A stretch of 64,000 bases of DNA from an uncultured Cytophagales bacterium (GTDB taxonomy: Bacteria > Bacteroidota > Bacteroidia > Cytophagales > Cyclobacteriaceae), in the NCBI GenBank assembly GCA_913057175.1, contig CAJXNP010000023.1, positions 1 through 64,000 of the forward strand, in the 5' to 3' direction. The position numbers and the translations under genes were made by a program. Numbering within the stretch: position 1 is the stretch's first letter; each line of letters starts with the position of its first letter. Under the pieces are notes generated by a model. The model had not been told where the DNA came from and made no database searches. It saw nothing but the letters and a program-made list of their open reading frames with translations. Of the stretch, positions 16,341-24,276 are shown in pieces.

Positions 16341-16817
16341 TTACTTCACATATGCATTGAGCATCCAAACCGTTTTTTCCTGTTCTTTGATGTAATCGCT
16401 CATCAATGTTGCTGTTCCCTCATCATCTGCTTCATTGGCAAGATTTAGGATTTCCCTTTCGATTTCAATAACCTGGCTCAGGTTTTCGATAGTTGCCTTT
16501 ACAGTTTCTTTACCATCAGAGATATTTTTAGCTACTTTGATTTGGGCCACCTCAATATAGTCATTAAAGGTATGAAGCGGAGTCTGACCCAACGTGAGGA
16601 TCCTTTCAGCAATTTCATCAATAGCCTCATTTGCCCCAGTATAGAGCTCTTCAAATTTTGCATGGAGTTCAAAGAAGCTTGGACCTGTGACATTCCAATG
16701 AAAACCTCTAAGGTTCTGATAATAAATCTGATAATTAGCTAATAGCACATTGAGCTTTACAGCCAGTTCCTGCGCTGTATCCTTTTCAATTCCAATCATA
16801 TTTGTACTCATGACCAA
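16341..16817 (-). CDS. dps: Dps family DNA-binding/ferritin-like protein
   Basis: 158 residues (the start may be Met3 at 16811). Ferritin-like four-helix bundle with the Dps ferroxidase ligands NLRGFHWNVTG (His) and FFELHAKFEELYTGANEAIDEIAER (His, Asp, Glu). Dps dodecamers oxidise ferrous iron with peroxide and protect DNA in starvation. The short N-terminus lacks an obvious Lys-rich DNA-binding tail, so protection may be mainly by iron sequestration. It has its own terminator at 16279-16309. Confidence 0.9.
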   Translation of the reverse strand: MVMSTNMIGIEKDTAQELAVKLNVLLANYQIYYQNLRGFHWNVTGPSFFELHAKFEELYTGANEAIDEIAERILTLGQTPLHTFNDYIEVAQIKVAKNISDGKETVKATIENLSQVIEIEREILNLANEADDEGTATLMSDYIKEQEKTVWMLNAYVK

Positions 16818-16963
16818 TCGTTAATTTATATTTTGACTTATCTGTTTTTTCCAATTATTCACCTTCATTTTAAATATTTAACTGCGATAAAAATAAAAGG
16901 TTTGGATTACCTTTAACTTTTTGTTCATTAACAATTTAATGTATTTGAAGATCTGAAAGGCGT

Positions 16964-17779
16964 TTAATTCTTTTTCAATTTCAGGTCATAAATGTCTTTT
17001 CTACGGTCTTTTAAATTTCTTACCGCCCCATTATTATGAAGCTCCGTCAATAAGTCGAGATCCACATCAGCAACCAGGATCATCTCCGTATTGGGTGTGG
17101 CTTCCGCCTTGATACCATTAGTAGGAAAAGAAAAATCACACGGGGTAAAAACAACTGCCTGAGCAAACTGAATATCCATATTGTGCACCTTAGGTAAATT
17201 CCCAACACTACCAGCAATAGCGACATAGCACTCATTTTCAATCGCCCTGGCCCGTGCGCAATACCTTACCCGTGAATACCCGTTTTGTGTATCTGTCAGG
17301 AATGGCACAAAGAGGATTTTCATGTCATTTTCAGCAAGTATCCTGGGCAATTCCGGAAATTCCACGTCATAGCAGATCAACACTCCGATCTTCCCACAAT
17401 CCGAATCAAATACCGCTAGTTTTTCACCACCTACCATTCCCCAGAATTTTTCCTCATCAGGTGTAACATGCAGTTTTTCATAGTAATCGTGAGAGCCATC
17501 CCTTCTGCATAAATAACCCACATTGTAGAGCTTATTGTCTTCCAGGTAAGGCATACTGCCTGTAATGATATTCACATTGTAGCTAATGGCCAGAGAAATA
17601 AACCGATCGCGGATCTCTTCGGTGTAAACTGCCAGCTTTCTTATTGCCTCCGGCTCCGAAAGATGATTGTATTTTGCCATAAGTGGAGCATTGAAAAATT
17701 CCGGAAACAAAGCAAAATCGCTTTTATATCCTGAAACAGCATCGATAAAATACTCCACCTGCTCGAACAACTCATCCAT
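16964..17779 (-). CDS. Carbon-nitrogen hydrolase (nitrilase superfamily), C-terminal part of a split GNAT-nitrilase
   Basis: 271 residues from the first ATG. The full nitrilase triad is present: Glu27 (LFPEFF), Lys102 (YYEKLHV) and Cys136 (GVLICYDVEFPE). The first strand of the nitrilase fold (VRLGLVQWQMR), however, is encoded at the end of the preceding GNAT frame. The two frames are in the same register, separated only by TAA (17785-17783) and one Ser codon. In relatives such as Bacillus YhcX the GNAT and nitrilase domains are one polypeptide of about 510 residues, the same as 235+1+271 here. As annotated, this piece would lack its first beta strand; it may be non-functional unless made by readthrough or reinitiation. 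Confidence 0.8.
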   Translation of the reverse strand: MDELFEQVEYFIDAVSGYKSDFALFPEFFNAPLMAKYNHLSEPEAIRKLAVYTEEIRDRFISLAISYNVNIITGSMPYLEDNKLYNVGYLCRRDGSHDYYEKLHVTPDEEKFWGMVGGEKLAVFDSDCGKIGVLICYDVEFPELPRILAENDMKILFVPFLTDTQNGYSRVRYCARARAIENECYVAIAGSVGNLPKVHNMDIQFAQAVVFTPCDFSFPTNGIKAEATPNTEMILVADVDLDLLTELHNNGAVRNLKDRRKDIYDLKLKKN

Positions 17780-17782
17780 GCT

Positions 17783-18490
17783 TTAGTATTGTCTCATTTG
17801 CCACTGAACTAATCCTAATCGCACAACAGATTTATAGTTCTTTGCCTTATCAGAAGGCTTTTCATAATAAATATTATCCCATTCCATCAAAACTGCATAT
17901 TCCTTTGATTCTTTATCGCCTGGCAAATAACCGGTCAAGACTTTTTTCACATGAAAATCATTGGAAAGCTGAAAGGAAAGTGTCGGGTCGTACATCTCTT
18001 TGTACTTGACTTTTTGGATGTATTCCCGAGGAGTCAGTTCTGAAGAATACTTGTAGTATTTGGGGATCCTGCCACCAAAAATGATAGCTTCAAGATTTAA
18101 CTGTTCACAAAGTTCTTTTCTTGCATCGTACAGCCTTCTTCCCAAGCGAAGTCCCCTATATTCCGGACGGATGAATACATCGATGCCGTACAATACATTG
18201 CCATCTTTTGTGTGTGTTTTAAAGGAATAATTCCCTGTAATTTCCTCGTACGTGTGTGAGTCACCAAACTTATCATAATCTACAATCAATGACAATGCAC
18301 AACCTACCACAACATCATCGACTAATACAGCAATCTGGCCTTCCGGGAAAAGTTTTAGCAATGATTGGATGTGATCTTCGGACCAATAGGCTCCCGGCCA
18401 ATTGCTGTATGCCTGGATCATCGATTCTTTCAATTCATGATAGTCATCTATATCGAGATTTCGTAGTTCAACTTTGGAGATTTCTTCCAT
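17783..18490 (-). CDS. GNAT acetyltransferase, N-terminal part of a split GNAT-nitrilase
   Basis: 235 residues. The GNAT fold has the acetyl-CoA pyrophosphate loop in RPEYRGLRLGRRLYDARKELC (about 124-144). The frame continues through VRLGLVQWQMRQY, which is the first nitrilase strand, and ends at TAA. The downstream nitrilase piece continues in the same frame. In the intact family the acetyltransferase and amidohydrolase act in one protein of unclear substrate. The truncated product probably carries a dangling strand. Confidence 0.8.
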   Translation of the reverse strand: MEEISKVELRNLDIDDYHELKESMIQAYSNWPGAYWSEDHIQSLLKLFPEGQIAVLVDDVVVGCALSLIVDYDKFGDSHTYEEITGNYSFKTHTKDGNVLYGIDVFIRPEYRGLRLGRRLYDARKELCEQLNLEAIIFGGRIPKYYKYSSELTPREYIQKVKYKEMYDPTLSFQLSNDFHVKKVLTGYLPGDKESKEYAVLMEWDNIYYEKPSDKAKNYKSVVRLGLVQWQMRQY

Positions 18491-18844
18491 ACTTACTATT
18501 CTTTTTATCTTAAGTTTTAAAGGCTTTGAGGGATATTTCAGTCATCTATAGAGCTACGACTAGTGCCATTCATTAGCCTTGATAATATAAATAATTTAAA
18601 TGCTCAATGCGATAATTTATCAAAAACTATTTACGATAGTCCCGCATCAGATTAGTACAAATCAGCTATGCTTTTTGGCCAAATGAAGTTTTTCCTTATT
18701 TATTAGTCGATTCGCAAGGTATTAACAACTAATTTAACCTGGTGTAACGATAAATTGGGTTGGAATGGTGGTTTCATTTTTTCTCAACTGACATTTACTT
18801 TAAATAAGAACCTTAAGTTTTCATCCCAAGACAGGACGCAGGCT
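18491..18844. other. Intergenic region, nothing recognised
   Basis: 354 bp between the GNAT start and the end of a lipoprotein gene. AT-rich with scattered stops in all frames. It must hold the GNAT promoter near its left end, but no TAnnTTTG element is clear on the minus strand. Confidence 0.4.
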
Positions 18845-19489
18845 TTAGTTACTAAAACAGCAAATTGGAAATTCAAGAAAAAACTCTCCCAAAATGTCTT
18901 TTTCGCTATATCCTCCACATAATTTCAAATCAAAATTACCTTTAAGCCAAATGGAATTATTTTGTTCCCCGGCAAAGTAATCATTGATGTAAAAATGAGA
19001 TGAAACGGGTTGCTCTTCCTGATGAGAACTATACCCGACACCCGGACCCAGAGGGTATTCTAATTCAATAATTTCAAAGAGAAATCCATTCTTATCTATC
19101 AGGAAGACTCCATCATCATCAAAATATCCCAAAGAAATGGATTGACTTTCCTTTGTTAAAATTGCGACAAGTTCCTCTCGTGATTTTGCCTGGTGTGTGT
19201 ATCCCACTCTGAATTCTAACGTAGAGGAATCGTTATATATGGAGGATCCAAATTCAGATTGACCGTAATGGCCATCCGCAGGGAATTGATATGACAAAGC
19301 TGATTTATATCCGTCTGTTCCATCATTAAGTTGATAGGAAGCCCCATCTATATTTACATTTAAATAGGCATTCAAACCACTTGGTTTCGGTTTGAGTTGT
19401 ATAGCAGAAAACTCTTCGCTTTTATCACAGGCCATAGCAAGAATTCCTGTGATTATGAGAATTCGCAAATGATTGAAAGCTTTTATCAT
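18845..19489 (-). CDS. Hypothetical lipoprotein
   Basis: 214 residues with a signal ending in the lipobox LAMAC (Cys21). The mature region is polar, with Tyr/Gly/Ser-rich strands (LNVNIDGASYQLNDG, STLEFRVGYTH) and two closely spaced Cys residues at the C-terminus (FPICCF). It looks like a beta-rich surface lipoprotein; no family is recognised. Monocistronic, divergent from the outer-membrane protein gene at 19776. Confidence 0.65.
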   Translation of the reverse strand: MIKAFNHLRILIITGILAMACDKSEEFSAIQLKPKPSGLNAYLNVNIDGASYQLNDGTDGYKSALSYQFPADGHYGQSEFGSSIYNDSSTLEFRVGYTHQAKSREELVAILTKESQSISLGYFDDDGVFLIDKNGFLFEIIELEYPLGPGVGYSSHQEEQPVSSHFYINDYFAGEQNNSIWLKGNFDLKLCGGYSEKDILGEFFLEFPICCFSN

Positions 19490-19727
19490 AATTCCAAAAA
19501 TTGAATTAGTTTAATTTATCAAGTAACGAATTCAAATCCAACTCATTAAACAAATTCAACAATCTTGTCTCTCACTTTGAAATAATAATTGTACAGCCAG
19601 TTCTATTAATTTAAAATCACACATAAAATATTCTATTATCAGACCAGCTTGTGTTTTCGCTCCAAAACCGGCATTAAACCAGATTTTAATAGGAATTACC
19701 AGCTTTTTTCTTATATACCAATATTCC

Positions 19728-19771
19728 AAAATCTAATCATTCAGGACACTTCAACCGTCAGATTAGATTTT
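19728..19771 (+). promoter_or_regulatory. Leader hairpin before the OMP-BCCT-Usp genes
   Basis: Perfect 11-bp arms AAAATCTAATC (19728-19738) and GATTAGATTTT (19761-19771) around a 22-base loop, ending four bases before the ATG at 19776. In RNA the stem would bury the region just upstream of the start codon; in DNA it could be a repressor operator. Either reading makes it a candidate control site for the whole unit. Confidence 0.55.
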
Positions 19772-19775
19772 AAAT

Positions 19776-21104
19776 ATGTCAACAACGCAAACCAACCAAA
19801 TTGTGAAGGGAATCATACATTATCCCAGCATCAGCCAATGCATATGTTTCATTGTATTTATCGCTTGCCTGATGCCGCAAAAAACTCAGGCTCAGGAAAA
19901 TGACACTTCCTACTTCAGGCTTGGAGGCGCCGTACGATTTAATATCATGTATGCAATCTATGAACATGAAACTTTCCCCCTCCCCACTGAAAACAGAAAT
20001 GGTGTTTACTGGGATGTTTTTCGACTTGATATCGAAGCCATGAAGAACGGCATTGGACTTGTATTTGAATACCGTTTTTTTCCAGGGTTTAATTGTCATT
20101 TTTTTAAAAAGGGATACATGACCTATGACTTTAGCTCCACACAGTTCCTGGAAATTGGTATTACGCAGGTTCCGTTTGGCATGTATCCGTTATTGGGGAA
20201 TTCCTGGTGGTTCCAGCTCCCCTATTATCTGGGCTATGAAGATGATTATGATACCGGTGTCAAATATTCATGGGTGAAAGGTCGCTGGACATACGATGTT
20301 GCTTATTTTCTTGTTGCCGAGCCACGGGGAGTAAGTGATCTGTCTTACGGATCTTTTGCCTCAGCAAGATATTCTTACGACATCATTCCCGAGGATGGTT
20401 ACAACGGCAACAAAGAAAGGAACCAGGTGAATTTCAGGGTGAGATACCAGGAGCCAGATAAACTGCAGGCCGGGTTTTCCGGTGAAGCAGGAGCAGTCTA
20501 TAATTCAAATGCTGATAAATCTACACTCAGATATGCTTTGGCCCTTCATGCAGAGATTCCTTTAAGCGAAAAAATCGATTTAAAACTTCAGGCCATTCAC
20601 TACGATCACCCAAAAATTCTCGATGATTCAGGAGTTGAAGAAGTGGATTATGTAAATGTGGGAGCTTATGGTTCCGGTACTTATCAAATGGCGGCCAGTG
20701 CAAATGTCTGGTCAATCGGCATGTCCTACTTCCTGGAGGTCAACTGGTTCCCCATCGAATCATTTACTTTTTACAATGATTATAGCTTTATGAATAAAAA
20801 TGGAGCTATTTCGATAGAGGGCTTAGATGAGCCCTATGTCAATTCCCATCACAACATTCTCGGCTTTGCTATTACAGCAGGAAATGTAATTTCCTATTTT
20901 GACATCGCTGCTGGGGTTAACCAGCCCTGGTTAAGTGATTCATTTGGAGGCAACGCCCTGAGTTCGGGCCGCGGGGAATCACCTTACGTTCCTCCGGGAG
21001 AAGATATTGATGGTGACGATTCCAATGGTCAGCAGGTGAATCCTCTTGATACCACACCACCACTGAATATAAGGTTTAACATTAACGTTGGTTATTACTT
21101 CTAA
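19776..21104 (+). CDS. Putative outer-membrane beta-barrel porin
   Basis: 442 residues. The signal peptide core is CICFIVFIACL (about 22-32), with cleavage near QAQEND. The mature protein is a run of amphipathic strands rich in Tyr, Trp and Phe and ends in NVGYYF with a terminal Phe, as expected for Bam-dependent outer-membrane proteins. FLEIGITQVPFGMYPLLGNSWW is reminiscent of phosphate-selective porin-type barrels, but I would not name a substrate. An acidic, Pro-rich loop (PPGEDIDGDDSNG) lies near the end. The gene is 9 bp from the BCCT gene, so it may be the outer-membrane entry route for the same osmolyte. Confidence 0.65.
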   Translation: MSTTQTNQIVKGIIHYPSISQCICFIVFIACLMPQKTQAQENDTSYFRLGGAVRFNIMYAIYEHETFPLPTENRNGVYWDVFRLDIEAMKNGIGLVFEYRFFPGFNCHFFKKGYMTYDFSSTQFLEIGITQVPFGMYPLLGNSWWFQLPYYLGYEDDYDTGVKYSWVKGRWTYDVAYFLVAEPRGVSDLSYGSFASARYSYDIIPEDGYNGNKERNQVNFRVRYQEPDKLQAGFSGEAGAVYNSNADKSTLRYALALHAEIPLSEKIDLKLQAIHYDHPKILDDSGVEEVDYVNVGAYGSGTYQMAASANVWSIGMSYFLEVNWFPIESFTFYNDYSFMNKNGAISIEGLDEPYVNSHHNILGFAITAGNVISYFDIAAGVNQPWLSDSFGGNALSSGRGESPYVPPGEDIDGDDSNGQQVNPLDTTPPLNIRFNINVGYYF

Positions 21105-21113
21105 TAAGTTGAT

Positions 21114-22715
21114 ATGGCAAAAGCAAAGAAGAAATATTTTGATGTTCATGGGCCGGTATTTTGGCCGGCATCAGTTTTAATAGTCGTATTCATCGCTACC
21201 ACTCTTATCGTAGGTGAGCCGATGGAAAGGGTGTTTGGTAATATCCAGGACGGGATCTCCAATTACACAGGCTGGTTTTTGGTTATTGCAGTTAATGTTT
21301 TCCTCTTTTTCTGCATATTCGTTGGCTTCAGCAAGTTCGGCTCCATTAAATTGGGTGGTGAAAATGCAGAACCGGAATTCACAAAAGGGGCTTGGTTTGC
21401 CATGCTCTTTAGTGCTGGCATGGGAATTGGAGTCATTTTCTGGGGTGTTGCCGAACCCATGTATCACTTCACCCACCCTCCTATTCCTCAGGAAGATGAA
21501 GTTTTACGAATGGAACAGGCTATGAATTTCACTTTTCTACACTGGGGAATGCATGCCTGGGGGATTTACGCGTTGGTAGGATTATCCCTGGCCTATTTTA
21601 CTTTTAGCCGAAAACTACCCCTTACCATTCGGTCAGTTTTTTATCCCATTTTAAAAGAAAAAATTTATGGCTGGCCTGGTGACATTATCGATGTTCTTGC
21701 CGTACTGGCCACCTTATTTGGCTTAGCTACCTCCCTTGGTTTTGGTGTACAGCAGGTAAGCAGTGGACTGAACTATTTACTGGGGTGGCCCGATTCCACT
21801 TTAACCCAAATACTTTTGATACTTGGTATTACTTTAATTGCTACAACATCGGTTGTACTTGGAATAAATAAAGGAGTGAAATTTTTAAGTGAGCTTAATA
21901 TCAGGGTTGCCGGTCTATTTTTAATCTTCATGCTTATCGTCGGTCCAACACTTTTCATATTTGATTCTTTCATACAAAACATTGGTGATTACTTTCAAAA
22001 GTTTTTCGAAGTAAGCTTCTGGACAGAAGCATATTCGAGAAGCGAAACAGTTGGATGGCAAAATAGCTGGACTTTGTTTTATTGGGCCTGGTGGATAAGC
22101 TGGTCACCTTTTGTAGGCATGTTTATCGCAAGGGTATCCAAAGGCAGAACGGTCAGGGAATTTGTCATGGGAGTCCTTCTTGTTCCAACTTTGCTAACAT
22201 TTCTTTGGATGACCACATTTGGTGGCAGTGGACTTTGGGTAGAAATCAACAATCCCGGACTCATCAGCGAAAGTGTCATTGATAATGTTTCTACCTCTTT
22301 GTTTGTATTGTTAAAACAATTCCCGCTTACCACTATCACATCTGCTATCGGCGTGGTTCTTGTCATTAACTTTTTCGTGACTTCCTCCGACTCGGGTTCA
22401 CTTGTGATTGACAGCATCACAGCAGGAGGAAAACTGGATGCACCTGTAGGACAACGTATCTTTTGGGCTTTAACGGAAGGTGGTGTAGCAGCAGTTCTTT
22501 TGGTTGGGGGAGGGCTGACTGCGCTGCAAACCGCTGCCATCACTACAGGGCTACCGTTTACCTTCGTTCTGATACTAATGATGTATAGTTTGCTCAAAGG
22601 CTTGCAAAAAGAACATGCGATGAACATAAAATCTGAAAAAGAGGCAGATGTTGAGAAATATAGTGAGCGTGTGAAACAAATTGCTGAGAAAAGGAAAACC
22701 AAAGAAAAAGTATAA
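21114..22715 (+). CDS. BCCT family betaine/choline/carnitine transporter
   Basis: 533 residues with about 12 transmembrane segments. The BCCT substrate-site region is in the GMGIGVIFWGVAEPMYH motif (about 102-118) and the family signature in SWTLFYWAWWISWSPFVGMF (about 316-335). The cytoplasmic C-terminus is long and charged (KSEKEADVEKYSERVKQ), as in osmosensing BetP-type members. It imports a quaternary ammonium osmolyte or carbon source by Na or H symport. It lies between an outer-membrane protein and a Usp in one transcription unit behind the leader hairpin at 19728-19771. Confidence 0.9.
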   Translation: MAKAKKKYFDVHGPVFWPASVLIVVFIATTLIVGEPMERVFGNIQDGISNYTGWFLVIAVNVFLFFCIFVGFSKFGSIKLGGENAEPEFTKGAWFAMLFSAGMGIGVIFWGVAEPMYHFTHPPIPQEDEVLRMEQAMNFTFLHWGMHAWGIYALVGLSLAYFTFSRKLPLTIRSVFYPILKEKIYGWPGDIIDVLAVLATLFGLATSLGFGVQQVSSGLNYLLGWPDSTLTQILLILGITLIATTSVVLGINKGVKFLSELNIRVAGLFLIFMLIVGPTLFIFDSFIQNIGDYFQKFFEVSFWTEAYSRSETVGWQNSWTLFYWAWWISWSPFVGMFIARVSKGRTVREFVMGVLLVPTLLTFLWMTTFGGSGLWVEINNPGLISESVIDNVSTSLFVLLKQFPLTTITSAIGVVLVINFFVTSSDSGSLVIDSITAGGKLDAPVGQRIFWALTEGGVAAVLLVGGGLTALQTAAITTGLPFTFVLILMMYSLLKGLQKEHAMNIKSEKEADVEKYSERVKQIAEKRKTKEKV

Positions 22716-22727
22716 AACATCATCACC

Positions 22728-23585
22728 ATGGCGAAATTATTGGTATTTCTGGATTTAACTCCGATGGATAGCTCCCTGATGGAAAATGTAAAAAGGATCA
22801 CTAACGAAATGTCTATTGAGAAAATTGGCTTTTGCCATTATGTTGAAATCCAGGAAGTCACAGACAACGTAAATAGCTATTTCAAAGACCTTGATGCACC
22901 TCTTGACGAAATACTCAGGGACGAAATAACTGAAACCGCTGAGCAATTTGGATTTTTACCTGACAATTTTGAAGTATTGATCCATATACGGGGTGGAAAA
23001 GACAGTCTGACAGATTGGGTAAATAACAGCGAATATGATCTTTGCATTTTCGGTAAAAAAGTTATTCACGTTGGAACAGGTGTTTTTTCAGGCAGGCTTT
23101 GCCGGTTGGTTGAAAAACCCATCCTTTTTGTAACCGAGTCGACTTTGATCAGTATGGACAGAGTGCTGGTTCCAACAGAGTTTTCCCACTATTCAAAAAA
23201 GGTTGTGAATCTTATCAATGGTTTGAAAGACTTTAAGCCCAAGGATATTACTGCTCTTCATGTTTACCATGTCCCACCGGCGTATTTTCCGTTCATCTCA
23301 GAACAAAGTGATGACCTAATTGAAAAAGCCAAAGCACATGCCAGAAAAAAAATGGACCATTTTGTTGAAAAGTCCTTTCCGAACAGACACGTCCAACGGG
23401 AGCTAATTTATGCGGGCGAAAACACTACCGCAAAGGTAATATTTGATTACGCAGTCACACATCATATGGATTTGGTAATAATGGGTGTGAAGGGAAAGAC
23501 AGATGACGATAACATCCTGATCGGATCAGTCTCAGAAAATCTCATCAAACGGGATAAGAACATTCCTGTCCTACTGGTGAAATGA
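22728..23585 (+). CDS. Universal stress protein, two-domain
   Basis: 285 residues, two tandem UspA folds (about 2-140 and 145-285). The second ends with VIMGVKGKTDDDNILIGSVSENLIK, which resembles the ATP-binding G-x2-G-x9-G-(S/T) pattern; the first has VHVGTGVFSGRLCRL. It is cotranscribed with the BCCT transporter (12-bp gap). TRAP and other osmolyte transporters often carry an associated Usp that modulates uptake, so a regulatory role on the transporter is plausible. Confidence 0.82.
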   Translation: MAKLLVFLDLTPMDSSLMENVKRITNEMSIEKIGFCHYVEIQEVTDNVNSYFKDLDAPLDEILRDEITETAEQFGFLPDNFEVLIHIRGGKDSLTDWVNNSEYDLCIFGKKVIHVGTGVFSGRLCRLVEKPILFVTESTLISMDRVLVPTEFSHYSKKVVNLINGLKDFKPKDITALHVYHVPPAYFPFISEQSDDLIEKAKAHARKKMDHFVEKSFPNRHVQRELIYAGENTTAKVIFDYAVTHHMDLVIMGVKGKTDDDNILIGSVSENLIKRDKNIPVLLVK

Positions 23586-23607
23586 TTCAAAGAAAAAGAA
23601 TTTAAAA

Positions 23608-23970
23608 CTAATCCTGAAGGGAAGTGAAAACAATTTTATTTTCCTTTTCGACCAGGCAAACAGGCTTCATATTACTAATGTTCCCAAATATGGACCAGTT
23701 TTTCACATAGCCAATCTCCACATCGTGGTAGAGCAGTTTTTGTTTCAAAGTAGTATAATCAATGCCCCGATCTCCATTTTTTGAAATGTAGTAATAGCTG
23801 TCATCATCTACCAACTTTACGATAATATGATTCGCTCCGGATGTGTAAATATCCCCCACAAGTCCTTTGACTTTTTCCATATTTTCCAAAGTTGCTTTGG
23901 GGATGGGAATCATGGCAATGAGGATCAACAACATTAAAAAAGAGGCTGAAAAAATGAGTGCTTTTTTCAT
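23608..23970 (-). CDS. Hypothetical membrane-anchored protein
   Basis: 120 residues. One N-terminal hydrophobic segment (about 4-22) followed by a roughly 95-residue polar domain with LVGDIYTSGANHIIVKLVDDDSYYYI. It could be a secreted protein with an uncleaved signal anchor. No family recognised. It ends 22 bp from the Usp stop, convergent. Confidence 0.6.
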   Translation of the reverse strand: MKKALIFSASFLMLLILIAMIPIPKATLENMEKVKGLVGDIYTSGANHIIVKLVDDDSYYYISKNGDRGIDYTTLKQKLLYHDVEIGYVKNWSIFGNISNMKPVCLVEKENKIVFTSLQD

Positions 23971-24276
23971 GTCTTATGTCTGTGTAAACTATGGAACTCT
24001 ATCTACTGTGTTAAAAAATTGTTATCAAATTTAATGGATGTTTTTGATTTTCCAAATCATAAACACTTATTATTCAATGAATTTACACCCGAACATTCGG
24101 GCTTTGATTTATTGATAACAACTATTTTATAACAAATCTTTTATTGAAAAAATTTCAATCAGGACAATAATAATGCTCTCATTTTTTCACTTTTTGCAAT
24201 GAAGGTCTAAAGGAATGTTTTTGACCCATAGGACCATCCTCAATTCAAAGGCAAAAACACCCATCCACAGATATTA
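23971..24276. other. Intergenic region, nothing recognised
   Basis: 306 bp, AT-rich, between the start of the small membrane protein gene and the end of the NagB-PIG-L gene. I find no gene, repeat or convincing terminator in it. Confidence 0.4.

Noticed and set aside
17780-17785. Programmed readthrough or selenocysteine/pyrrolysine at the GNAT-nitrilase stop
   Set aside because: The stop is TAA, not TGA or TAG, many genes here end in TAA, and no recoding element is visible; a nonsense mutation is simpler.
22079-22801. Long open frame antisense to the BCCT gene
   Set aside because: Ser/Thr-rich low-information translation with no motif; the opposite strand encodes a clear transporter.
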